From positions 1-20,624 of the forward strand of contig CAJOEQ010000025.1 of the NCBI GenBank assembly GCA_905233515.1: a stretch of 20,624 nucleotides of DNA. The letters run 5' to 3'. Made by a program: the position numbers and the translations under genes. The stretch comes from an uncultured Synergistales bacterium. Lineage in GTDB: Bacteria; Synergistota; Synergistia; Synergistales; Aminobacteriaceae. The notes below the pieces were generated by a model, which was given only the letters and a program-made list of their open reading frames with translations, searched no databases and was not told the origin of the DNA. Positions 8,488 through 15,984 of the stretch are shown here, piece after piece. Every line of letters starts with the position of its first letter. The stretch's first letter is position 1.

Positions 8488-8524
8488 CGCCTTGTCGTGT
8501 ATGAATGCGGCGGGGCGTTTTTTT
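8488..8524 (+). terminator. intrinsic terminator after the repeat region
   Basis: CGCCTTGTCG (8488-8497) pairs with CGGCGGGGCG (8508-8517) over ten positions (seven Watson-Crick, three G-U). The loop is 10 bases, and TTTTTTT (8518-8524) follows. It ends either citC transcripts or a separate short RNA starting near 8288. Confidence 0.75.
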
Positions 8525-8612
8525 GCGTGCAAACTTTTCAGGGAGTGACTCATTTTGTCAAAAATAAAAAATCTCATAAATCGAATTAACACCTAAAGAG
8601 TTTTTATTATTT

Positions 8613-9438
8613 ATGGCTGACTCAATTTGTGAAAAAGTTTTGCATAAACCTTCACGACTCTACGTAAATGAACATGTCAAAAGATTACTTCACCCGGATA
8701 ATGAAGCATATAATATAAAAAATGTAAAACTCCCTTTGCTAGATAGCGATAATGAAAGATTGCTTGTTTCAGGAGTTCTCGATGACACTTTTTATTCTTA
8801 TATATTCTGTGATGATAAATACGACGAGGAAATATTTAATAAATGCGATAAATTTTTGACTGAAGGGCTTTACGGGCTTATTAATTCGCAGGTAAATGTT
8901 ACAGTTGAGTCCGGTGATATAGTAATAGATGCTGGCAGCTGGATCGGCGATTTTGCGGCCTATTCATCGGTAAGAGGTGCAACAACTTATGCATTTGAGC
9001 CTTCCAGTGAAATATTTAAATACTTAGAGCAGACAGCAAGACTCAATAAAAATATTATTCCCATAAAAAAAGGGTCTATCAAATGAGAATACTAGCACGA
9101 TATTTATTAATACTGGAAGTTCTACCGGAAGATTTATAAATAGTTCTGACTCAAAAATAGAAGATTCTTCAAGTGTTGAAACAGTCAGGCTTGATGATTT
9201 TGTTCACGAGAATAATTTATCGCGCGTCGATTTCATAAAGGCCGATATTGAAGGCTTTGAGCGTCATATGTTGGCAGGTGCTCAGGGAGTTTTGCGCGAA
9301 TTTGCCCCTAAGCTCGCACTATGTACTTATCATTTGCCGGACGATCCCGAAGTCATGGCCGATTTAATAAAACAAGCTAACCCGAAATATAATATCGTGC
9401 AAAAGAGAATGAAATTATTTGCGTCAGTTCCTGAATAA
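8613..9438 (+). CDS. FkbM family SAM-dependent methyltransferase, frame broken at an A7 tract
   Basis: FkbM-type O-methyltransferases use S-adenosylmethionine and often act on polysaccharides or natural products; this one's substrate is unknown. The first part reads 8613-9086 (157 aa) and contains the SAM-binding start IVIDAGSWIGDFAAYSS and the acidic YAFEPSSEIFKYLE. It stops at TGA 9084-9086. The homologous protein continues in the +1 frame (KKGLSNENTSTIF) through VDFIKADIEGFERHMLAGA, the family's C-terminal signature, to TAA at 9436-9438. The shift maps to seven A residues (9065-9071): with six, the gene would be one open frame of about 274 codons. It may be a pseudogene, a slippage-controlled gene or a sequencing error. 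It sits alone between a terminator and the MATE promoter. Family call is good; intactness is open. Confidence 0.82.
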
Positions 9439-9450
9439 ATAAATAAATAT

Positions 9451-9479
9451 TTGACCCTCTTTGAAACATGGCATAAAAT
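9451..9479 (+). promoter_or_regulatory. sigma70-type promoter of the MATE gene
   Basis: TTGACC (9451-9456), a 17-base spacer and TAAAAT (9474-9479) each match consensus at five of six positions. The predicted start is at about 9486, just before AAGGGGG and the TTG start codon at 9505. This is the best promoter on the + strand of the window. Confidence 0.65.
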
Positions 9480-9496
9480 CTAAACTCAAAGGGGGT
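9454..9496 (+). repeat. 11-bp inverted repeat framing the MATE promoter
   Basis: ACCCTCTTTGA (9454-9464) and TCAAAGGGGGT (9486-9496) are inverted copies with one mismatch (a G-U pair in RNA). The left arm overlaps the -35 box and the right arm the start point and Shine-Dalgarno sequence. Arm centres are 32 bp apart, about three helical turns, as expected for a dimeric repressor site or a small loop. No poly-T follows, so a terminator is less likely. Confidence 0.55.
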
Positions 9497-9504
9497 TAAA
9501 TAAT

Positions 9505-10869
9505 TTGCCAAAAAATTTTTCAGCTTCAACAGTAAAAGATATGACGGAGGGCGTAATATGGCGGCACTTGATAAATTTTGCATTTCCGTTATTTATCGGG
9601 AATATCTTTCAGCAATTATATAACACAGTTGACAGCATAGTCGTAGGAAATTTTGTAGGTGCTGATGCTCTCGGTGCAGTTACTTCTACTATACCAGTAG
9701 TAATTACTTTAATCGGCCTGTTTATCGGTCTATCAATGGGAGCAAGCGTTGTTATCTCTCAATATTTCGGCGCAAAAGATATAAAAAATTTACGCAAAGC
9801 GACTCATACGGCTGTAGTGGCTACTGTTATAATGTCGTTAATTATTTCTGCAATCGGCTATTATTCGACTCCGTTTTTACTGCGAATGATGAACACTCCC
9901 CCGAGCGTCTTTAAAGAAGCTGTTGTATACTTGCAAATTTTTTCGCTGGGACTGGGCGGGACTATGTTATATAACATGGGTTCGGGAATTCTGCGCGCTG
10001 TAGGTGACTCAAAGAGGCCGCTGTATTTCTTGATTCTAGCGTCGATTCTGAATATATTTCTTGATTTATTATTCGTCATAAAATTTGAATCAGGAGTCGC
10101 CGGTGTCGCATATGCTACGATTATAGCGCAGTTAGTCTCAGGTTTAATAATTTTCTGGCGATTATTCAGAAGTCATGAAGTTCACAGCTTAACATGGCAT
10201 GAAATGAAAATAGATTTTGCTATTCTACGTAAAATTATAAAAATAGGATTTCCGGCGGGTCTGCAAATGGCCTTGACTTCTTTCTCGAATGTATTTGTTC
10301 AGGCTTATATAAATTCATACGGTGCAGCAGCTACAGCAGGATGGGGGATTTATGCGAGAGTTGATGCTTTTGTAACACTTTCGACTCAAAGTATGTCAAT
10401 GGCAATAACGACTTATGTCGGACAAAACGCAGGAGCAAGGAATCCCGAACGAATTAGACTCGGTCTGCGTGAATGTCTGAAAATTTCTCTGACTATTTCA
10501 GGGACAATTATATTTTTTCTCTATATTTCTGCACCGTTTATAGCGTCGTTATTTAATCGTGATGAGAAAGTTTTATATTATGCCGTGTTAATCTTGCGCT
10601 TGAATTCAATTTTTGACCCCTTCAACGTAATTAATCAAATTCACGCGGGCGCATTAAGAGGAGTCGGCGACTCAAAAACTCCCATGTTAATAATGTTAGG
10701 CTCATTTGTAGTCTTCAGGCAAATTTATTTGTTTATAATATCGCGCTTGACGAGTTCAATATATTTTATTGCGATTGGCTACCCGGTCGGCTGGATAGTT
10801 TGCTGTACGTTAATGCTGATTCACGTGAAATTAAGCGGCTGGGACAAAAAAATTGCTGCATTGAAGTAA
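9505..10869 (+). CDS. MATE family multidrug/organic cation antiporter
   Basis: Inner-membrane exporter of the multidrug and toxic compound extrusion family, using Na+ or H+ gradients to expel drugs or metabolites. The protein has 454 aa, about 12 hydrophobic segments and the two-fold repeat typical of MATE. The first half has FPLFIGNIFQQLYNTVDSIV and the second FPAGLQMALTSFSNVFVQAY. GSGILRAVGDSKRPL in the first half is echoed by AGALRGVGDSKTPM in the second. It is closest in style to the MepA/DinF-like bacterial branch. The start is TTG at 9505, chosen because AAGGGGG lies 9 bases upstream and MPKNF...MTEGVIWRHLINFAFP follows the usual family opening. It has its own promoter and appears monocistronic. 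Substrate cannot be told from sequence. Confidence 0.93.
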   Translation: MPKNFSASTVKDMTEGVIWRHLINFAFPLFIGNIFQQLYNTVDSIVVGNFVGADALGAVTSTIPVVITLIGLFIGLSMGASVVISQYFGAKDIKNLRKATHTAVVATVIMSLIISAIGYYSTPFLLRMMNTPPSVFKEAVVYLQIFSLGLGGTMLYNMGSGILRAVGDSKRPLYFLILASILNIFLDLLFVIKFESGVAGVAYATIIAQLVSGLIIFWRLFRSHEVHSLTWHEMKIDFAILRKIIKIGFPAGLQMALTSFSNVFVQAYINSYGAAATAGWGIYARVDAFVTLSTQSMSMAITTYVGQNAGARNPERIRLGLRECLKISLTISGTIIFFLYISAPFIASLFNRDEKVLYYAVLILRLNSIFDPFNVINQIHAGALRGVGDSKTPMLIMLGSFVVFRQIYLFIISRLTSSIYFIAIGYPVGWIVCCTLMLIHVKLSGWDKKIAALK

Positions 10870-10936
10870 TAGCGAGCGGGGGCGGGGCTGGCATTCAAGC
10901 ATAAAAAATTTTGTGATTACTCATAAATTATCGCAA

Positions 10937-10966
10937 TTCATAAAAGCTCCGTAAATCATGTATAAT
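10937..10966 (+). promoter_or_regulatory. promoter of the tyrS operon
   Basis: TTCATA (10937-10942, four of six matches), an 18-base spacer and a perfect TATAAT (10961-10966) precede tyrS. The leader would be only about 45 bases, too short for a T-box riboswitch, and I see none. The 67 bases between the MATE stop and this promoter hold a G-rich run at 10872-10891 and nothing else I recognise. Confidence 0.55.
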
Positions 10967-11018
10967 AACCTTCAATATTATTAAAATCATGAATATATAT
11001 AAAGAAGGTCTATTTTAC

Positions 11019-12296
11019 ATGAATGCATTTGACACTCTAAAGCAGCGAGGTTATTTTGAGTGGTGTACTAATGAAGAACGACTCGCGCAGGTCATGAATG
11101 AAGAAATGATTACGGCTTATGTAGGCTTTGATCCTACTGCTGACAGTTTACACGTCGGGCATTTGATTCCGTTAATGGCTCTCGGCTGGCTTCAGAGACT
11201 CGGACATCGTCCAATTGCTTTGGCAGGCGGCGGCACGGGCTTAATAGGTGATCCATCAGGTAAAAGCAAAGAAAGAAATTTAATCACCCTTGAGGCCGTT
11301 CAACACAATATAGAAGGCGTTAAATCACAGCTAAAAAAATTTCTCGATTTCGATTGCGGCAAAAATTCAGCTTTATTATTAAATAATTATGACTGGCTCA
11401 GCAAAATAACTTTTCTTGAAGTCCTTCACGATGTAGGCAAATTTTTCTCAATAAATAATTTAATCGCACGAGAATACATTAAATCACGCTTAGAAGATCC
11501 GGAAAAGGGTATATCTTACACTGAATTTTCTTATGTGTTACTGCAGGCTATGGACTTCAAATATTTGAATGAGCATTATAATTGTCGCTTACAAATGGGC
11601 GGAAATGATCAGCAGGGGAATTTATTAGCAGGTTCTGACTATATAAGACGTACGAGCGGCGCGGAAGTTTTCGGATTGACTCAGCCTTTATTATTGACTA
11701 GTTCAGGAACTAAATTCGGCAAAACTGAGGCCGGAGCTGTCTGGCTTGATGCAGCTAAAACGAGTCCATATAAATTTTATCAATTCTGGTTTAACACAGA
11801 TGATCGCGACGTAGAAAAATTATTGAAGCTCTATACTTTCATGCCGATTGACGAAATAGAAAATTTAATCAGTGAGCATAATTCACAGCCTGAAAAGAGA
11901 CTCGCGCAAAAACGACTCGCATATGAAGTAACAAAGACTGTTCACGGCGAAAATACCGCAAAAAGTGTCGTTAATGTCAGCGAAATTTTATTTAATCCCG
12001 CTATAGATTTTGCAAATGTCAGTGAAGAAACTTGCGAGATATTAAAGCAGGAAGTCCCATTCAAGAAAATTGACTCGCTTGAATTCCCTGCAAGTGTAGT
12101 AAATATAATTTCTGCGTCGGGAGCTTGTGAGAGTAACGGCGAGGCCAAGCGCGCAATTCGTCAGGGCGGAGTCTCAATCAACGGCGGGAAAATTTCAGAC
12201 GAGAAAGCAATAATCAATAAAGACTCGCTAATCAACAATAAATATTTATTTGTAAGAATAGGCCGCAAAAAATTCAACATGGCCGAATTTGAATAA
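11019..12296 (+). CDS. tyrS: tyrosyl-tRNA synthetase
   Basis: Class Ic aminoacyl-tRNA synthetase joining tyrosine to tRNA-Tyr. The class I signature HVGH is at about residues 45-48, and the KMSKS-type loop appears as KFGKT at about 232, the usual bacterial TyrRS form. GGNDQQGNLLAG in between matches the tyrosine and tRNA-binding region, with Q where W is common. An S4-like RNA-binding domain makes up the C-terminus (about 355-425). I place the start at the ATG at 11019 (425 aa): AGAAGG at 11003-11008 is well spaced, and MNAFDTLKQRGYF is the usual opening. An in-frame ATG at 10989 would add 10 residues but has no ribosome-binding site. It heads a run of tightly spaced genes reaching yggS. Confidence 0.97.
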   Translation: MNAFDTLKQRGYFEWCTNEERLAQVMNEEMITAYVGFDPTADSLHVGHLIPLMALGWLQRLGHRPIALAGGGTGLIGDPSGKSKERNLITLEAVQHNIEGVKSQLKKFLDFDCGKNSALLLNNYDWLSKITFLEVLHDVGKFFSINNLIAREYIKSRLEDPEKGISYTEFSYVLLQAMDFKYLNEHYNCRLQMGGNDQQGNLLAGSDYIRRTSGAEVFGLTQPLLLTSSGTKFGKTEAGAVWLDAAKTSPYKFYQFWFNTDDRDVEKLLKLYTFMPIDEIENLISEHNSQPEKRLAQKRLAYEVTKTVHGENTAKSVVNVSEILFNPAIDFANVSEETCEILKQEVPFKKIDSLEFPASVVNIISASGACESNGEAKRAIRQGGVSINGGKISDEKAIINKDSLINNKYLFVRIGRKKFNMAEFE

Positions 12297-12298
12297 AA

Positions 12299-13081
12299 AT
12301 GTTTACTTGTAACTGGTATATAGCAAAGTCAGTTAATCCCGTTTTCGCTCAAGTTATTAGGGACATGGCCGCAGCTTTAAAAAAATATTCGCGTGATATT
12401 GATTTAAAGATAATTGACGCAAGGGACTCAAGTTATAAGGCAGGCTTTGAGCGATTCAAAAATATTTTTGCGCATAAAAATATTTGGCACTTATTCGGGG
12501 CTGCTCCTTTCTGGTGGAAAATTGTGCGGATTCATTCTCGGACTGTTCACACTTTAATAGACAAAAGCAGCTGGGCAGGTTATCCTACTAGATTATTTAC
12601 TGAAGGCGCAAATAACGGTGAGGGCGTAATTTATCCTGTTTTTGACTCGCTTGTTAATCAGACTCAGAATGAAGAGACCCGCAAAGCAGTATTTATTTAC
12701 GGGGAAAATAATATTTCTTTACCTGAAGGAGATTATGAAATTTTTGATATATCGCAAAAAGTTTTGAGGCCCGAGGCTTTGAGCGGTGTATATATCGCAA
12801 ATGACATCGGACCACGTGAGGCAATGCGTGCGGGAGTTCTTACAATGCGCGGGACTGCTATAGCGTCAAAAAAATCCGGCTGGCTTGATGAGATACTTGG
12901 CCCCGGCGGTTATTTCTTGATTGATGATAATACGGACTTAAGCCGCATAATAAAATTTGGTCTCGGAGAAAAGGGCCGTCATATGGCAATGGCAGCACGT
13001 CATTTCTTGAAATCAAGACGTTCACACGAGAAATGCGCAGATTCTATAATGACTCTTTACAGGAAAATTAACGCACAATGA
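12299..13081 (+). CDS. glycosyltransferase-like protein (GT4-type C-terminus), possibly envelope-related
   Basis: A 260-aa cytoplasmic-looking protein. The C-terminal third (PREAMRAGVLTMRGTAIASKKSG, then GPGGYFLIDDNTDLSRII) resembles the nucleotide-sugar-binding part of GT4 transferases (the EAMA..G.PV.AS..GG...V pattern). The N-terminal half (FTCNWYIAKSVNPVF, HLFGAAPFWWKI) fits a divergent GT-B first domain. At 260 aa it is shorter than the usual 350-400 aa, and the glutamate-rich E-x7-E motif is reduced, so activity is uncertain. It starts 2 bases after the tyrS stop without a clear Shine-Dalgarno sequence, so translation is probably coupled. Its TGA overlaps the ATG of the acyltransferase gene, suggesting a joint role in lipid A or LPS modification. 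I did not recognise a specific named gene. Confidence 0.6.
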   Translation: MFTCNWYIAKSVNPVFAQVIRDMAAALKKYSRDIDLKIIDARDSSYKAGFERFKNIFAHKNIWHLFGAAPFWWKIVRIHSRTVHTLIDKSSWAGYPTRLFTEGANNGEGVIYPVFDSLVNQTQNEETRKAVFIYGENNISLPEGDYEIFDISQKVLRPEALSGVYIANDIGPREAMRAGVLTMRGTAIASKKSGWLDEILGPGGYFLIDDNTDLSRIIKFGLGEKGRHMAMAARHFLKSRRSHEKCADSIMTLYRKINAQ

Positions 13082-13930
13082 AAGCAGCAGTAAAAGCAAT
13101 AAAATTTTTTGAGAGATTCGCAAATAAAGGCGTTCGAGGGCAAATCACAGCAAAAATTTTTTCCGGCTTGCTGAAATTGATTCACCCTCGCGGACGACAA
13201 TTTAAAGATTGCTTATCCTGAGAGCGACTCAAAATGGCGTAAAGAAATCCGCAGAAAAGTTTATGAAAATTTAGCGTGGACTTTAACGGAGACTCTTATT
13301 TTACAGCATGATAACTCACAAGTTTTTAACTGGGTCAAGAAAGTTCACGGACTTGAAATTATTAATAACTTGCTTGACGAGAAAAAGCCCGCAATATTAT
13401 TGACTGCACATTTCAGCAACTGGGAATTACTCGGAAATTTTGTAGGTTTGAACGCGATTAATCATAATCATAAATTGCACGTGTTATATACTCATATGCA
13501 TGATAAAGATATAGATAATTACGTGCTTGAGACTCGTGAGCGCGGCGGGATGTTCATGATAAATAAAGATATTTCTGTCATGAAATTAATTCATATGCTG
13601 AAGGGCGGAGCTCATATTGCTTTATTGAATGACGTATCAGGCACCGGCAAAATGATTGTCCCGTTTCTCGGAAAAAATGCCACGAACATGCCCGGAGTCG
13701 CTGTTATGTCTATATTGTCAGGCGCGCCGATTATTCCCATTTGCAGTTATAGATTAGCACCGTTTGAGCATGAAGTCGAATTTTTTGAGCCTCTCACAAT
13801 GCCCGACTCAAATTTAAATCATGACGAGAGATTAAGACTCGCCGTTCTTGAATGTAATAAAGCCCTAGAGAAATTTATACGTAAGAGGCCGGATCTATGG
13901 TTCTGGCTTCATAACAGATGGAGAGATTAA
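13078..13930 (+). CDS. HtrB/LpxL-type lipid A biosynthesis acyltransferase, frame broken
   Basis: Late acyltransferase adding a secondary acyl chain to lipid A at the inner membrane. The ATG at 13078 overlaps the previous stop (ATGA) and opens MKAAVKAIKFFERFANKG, with a plausible amphipathic N-terminus. That frame stops at TGA 13216-13218. The family's conserved NLKIAYPES lies in the +1 frame at about 13200, and the rest continues to TAA 13928-13930. The catalytic HX4E motif is HFSNWE (about 13400). PFLGKNATNMPGVAVMS and the terminal LWFWLHNRWRD are typical. The junction around 13185-13200 is also a few residues shorter than family members, so a small deletion may be involved. An ATG-started remnant from 13370 would lack the N-terminal third. 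LPS acylation explains a diderm cell plan. Family secure, intactness not. Confidence 0.85.
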
Positions 13931-13936
13931 TTTATT

Positions 13937-14293
13937 ATGCTGCTATGTAAAGATTTTAAGTTTGATGCTGCTCATAACTTGATTAACTATCACGGCAAAT
14001 GCGAAAAACTTCACGGACATACTTATAAATTGCGGGTAGTTCTTGAAGGTCAGCCCGATTCAGAAGGCATGATTATGGATTTTGTAGAGTTATCAAGCCT
14101 AGTGAAAGAAAAAATTATTTCTAGACTGGATCATTCATATTTAAATGAGATTATTTCACAGCCAAGCGCGGAAAATATAGCATTATGGGTCTGGGCTGAA
14201 CTCGAAAAATTTTTGACTCGCGAAAATTGCAAGTTATACGAGATTCACGTATGGGAGACTGCTGACAGCAGAGTTATTTACAATGGGAAATAA
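13937..14293 (+). CDS. queD: 6-carboxy-5,6,7,8-tetrahydropterin synthase (QueD/PTPS family)
   Basis: Converts 7,8-dihydroneopterin triphosphate to 6-carboxytetrahydropterin, the second step towards preQ0 and queuosine. The 118-aa length matches bacterial QueD. Zinc ligands are His13, His26 and His28 (FDAAHN and CEKLHGH). The catalytic Cys22 lies four residues before the HGH motif, Asp65-His66 are in RLDHSYLN, and Glu107 is in WETADS. All expected residues are present. GGAGAG about 12 bases upstream supports the ATG at 13937. It overlaps folE2 by 11 bases; the two encode consecutive steps (GTP to H2NTP to CPH4). queE and queC are not in the window. A folate-related PTPS role is the alternative, but the Cys-x3-HGH spacing favours QueD. 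Confidence 0.93.
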   Translation: MLLCKDFKFDAAHNLINYHGKCEKLHGHTYKLRVVLEGQPDSEGMIMDFVELSSLVKEKIISRLDHSYLNEIISQPSAENIALWVWAELEKFLTRENCKLYEIHVWETADSRVIYNGK

Positions 14294-15056
14294 TAATATA
14301 ATGCGCGATGTTCAGAAAGAAAAGGACTCGCGAAATATCCAGATTGACCGAGTCGGCGTTAAGGGCGTGAGTTATCCCGTTATCTTGATGGACAAAGATA
14401 ATAAAACGCAAAACACTATCGCAAATGTATCAATGAGCGTAATGCTCCCTCATGAGTACAGGGGGACTCACATGAGCCGATTTATTGAGACTTTAGAAGA
14501 ATATCGCGGGCGGGTATCTCCTTCAAATCTTGACGCTTTCACGACTAGATTATGCGAAAAATTAAATGCCTCTGAGAGTTCAGTTATATTTGAATTCCCC
14601 TATTATTTCAGGAAAAAAGCTCCTGTCTCAAAGATTGAAAGTTTCTCAAAATGTGATGTCAGACTCGAGGCCATTCATGAACGCGACAAAAATTTTGATA
14701 TGATAATCGGGCTTGCTTTGAACGTGCAGACTCTTTGTCCGGGAGCTCATAATCAACGCGCTTTAGTCTCTCTAAATGTCAGGTGTTCGGGGCTTGTCTG
14801 GTTTGAAGAGTTAATTAATATAATTGAGTCTTCTGCGTCGGCACCGTTATTTACACTTTTAAAGCGTGAAGACGAGAAATATATTACTGAATTATCCTAT
14901 CAGAGGCCGCGTTTTGTTGAGGACGTTTTAAGGGAGCTTGCTATGAGACTAGACACTGAAGACCGTATTTTATGGTACAGCGTGAACGTTACTAGCTTTG
15001 AAAGCATTCACAATCATGACGCTTGTGCAGAAATCGAGCGTGATAAACGTAAATGA
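14283..15056 (+). CDS. folE2: GTP cyclohydrolase IB (FolE2/MptA family) with a shortened active-site loop
   Basis: Opens the GTP ring to give 7,8-dihydroneopterin triphosphate, the entry compound for folate and queuosine. The 257-aa protein shows the family landmarks NIQIDRVGVKGVSYPVI, EYRGTHMSRFIETLE, FEFPYYFRKKAPVSK, GAHNQRALVSLNVR and SIHNHDACAEIE. In characterised enzymes the metal-site region reads CPCSKEIS..GAHNQR, with the first Cys and the His as ligands 12 residues apart. Here the sequence is LCPGAHNQR: both residues remain but are 4 apart, an in-frame loss of 8 residues. Activity is therefore uncertain. Two starts are possible, ATG 14283 (inside queD) or ATG 14301 (after it, residue 7); neither has a strong ribosome-binding site. 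Its stop overlaps the next start (ATGA). Family assignment is solid. Confidence 0.9.
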   Translation: MGNNNIMRDVQKEKDSRNIQIDRVGVKGVSYPVILMDKDNKTQNTIANVSMSVMLPHEYRGTHMSRFIETLEEYRGRVSPSNLDAFTTRLCEKLNASESSVIFEFPYYFRKKAPVSKIESFSKCDVRLEAIHERDKNFDMIIGLALNVQTLCPGAHNQRALVSLNVRCSGLVWFEELINIIESSASAPLFTLLKREDEKYITELSYQRPRFVEDVLRELAMRLDTEDRILWYSVNVTSFESIHNHDACAEIERDKRK

Positions 15057-15974
15057 GCAGGAAAAAACGCAAGCAATTATTATTATTGATTCAGAGATTA
15101 ATTTGTAATTGCTTTATTCGGCTATAAAATGTATAGAATCTGGTACGAGAGCTATAATCTTTCACACTTTCAATTTATCGAGGCCAAATCAGCAAGCTAC
15201 ACAGAAGAACAGCCGCTTGAAGGCATTTTATTATGGGATGAGCAGTTAATTTATTCTCATAGACAGGGGATTTTGACTTATCCATCTCCGCGCCCGCATA
15301 TTGTCTCAAAGGGTGAATTATTAGCAGCTCTTGACGGTTCGGCAGTTCGTGCGCCTTATCCAGCATATTTTTATCCAGCTCTTGACGGTCAAGAAGGCAA
15401 CTGGGTTTATTCGCGTCTTTGGCCGGATTTTGAGCCGTTCCCCGAATTTAATAGTGCTGAATTAATAGAGAATGGGACTCACATAAAACGAAATGAGCCA
15501 ATTGGAAAATTGATTCCTCAACCTCAAATTTTAAGATGTATAGCATATCTTGACGCGACCCCTTCACTAGTTCGAGCACTAAATAAAGATACTAAGCAAA
15601 TTAGAATCAAGACAGAATTTGAAGGCAAAGAACGTAAAGCCGAAGTCGTTGCAGTAAAATCTAAGGGACAAAAGCTAAAAGTTTTCTTAAGACTTCCATT
15701 TTTCCCGCCCGATGCAGTCAAAAGCCGTAAATTTGCCGCCGCAGTCGTTACTGATATTCAAAACGGTGTAATGATTCCTGATACTGCTGTTATTACTCGT
15801 GAAAGCAAAAATATCGTCTTTATCGTGAACGGAAATACTCCCGAGCCTCACATTGTTGAAGGATTCCCCGCTGATGAGAGAAATTTTTTTATTGAGAAAG
15901 GTGTAGAGCCCGGCAATAAATTAATTTTGAACGCTAGCAGCATAAAAATTGACGAAAATATGAGAATATGGTGA
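15053..15974 (+). CDS. HlyD-like membrane-anchored periplasmic adaptor protein, frame broken near the N-terminus
   Basis: Resembles the HlyD-like adaptor proteins often found beside yggS and sepF in Firmicutes and Synergistota; the partner transporter is unknown. The ATG at 15053 overlaps the folE2 stop and gives MSRKKRKQLLLLIQRL, a basic start running into a hydrophobic stretch. That frame ends at TAA 15125-15127. The +1 frame from about 15102 reads FVIALFGYKMYRIWYESYNL, which completes the membrane segment, and continues to TGA 15972-15974. One extra A around 15098-15101 would explain the break. The ATG at 15129 is inside the conserved protein and lacks a ribosome-binding site, so 281 aa underestimates it. 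The rest is beta-rich: lipoyl/barrel-sandwich-like EGILLWDEQLIYSHRQGIL and the late NGVMIPDTAVITRESKNIVFIV typical of HlyD C-termini. Function unproven. Confidence 0.72.
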
Positions 15975-15984
15975 TAAATTTAAC

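Larger units (their letters stand above)
8288..8524 (+). ncRNA. possible short noncoding transcript carrying the heptamer array (candidate only)
   Basis: This stretch runs from the extended -10 element to a well-formed terminator, giving a predicted RNA of about 235 bases. It contains the GGTATCA array followed by about 95 bases of AT-rich sequence. An open frame (8288-8548) crosses it but has no Shine-Dalgarno sequence, runs through the terminator hairpin, and is just the array read as YQVSGIR repeats plus an Asn-rich AT-driven tail, so I do not call it a protein. The rival reading is that this is simply the citC 3' region with its terminator. Confidence 0.3.

Noticed and set aside
8288..8548. 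86-residue open frame with YQVSGIR repeats
   Set aside because: It is the heptamer array translated; it has no ribosome-binding site, runs through a terminator hairpin and ends in AT-driven Asn/Lys-rich sequence.
9065..9074. -1 ribosomal slippery site at the A7 tract
   Set aside because: The downstream coding frame is +1, not -1, so a dnaX-type shift would not join the two parts.
10870..11018. T-box or other riboswitch before tyrS
   Set aside because: The predicted leader is only about 45 bases and shows no T-box motif or antiterminator.
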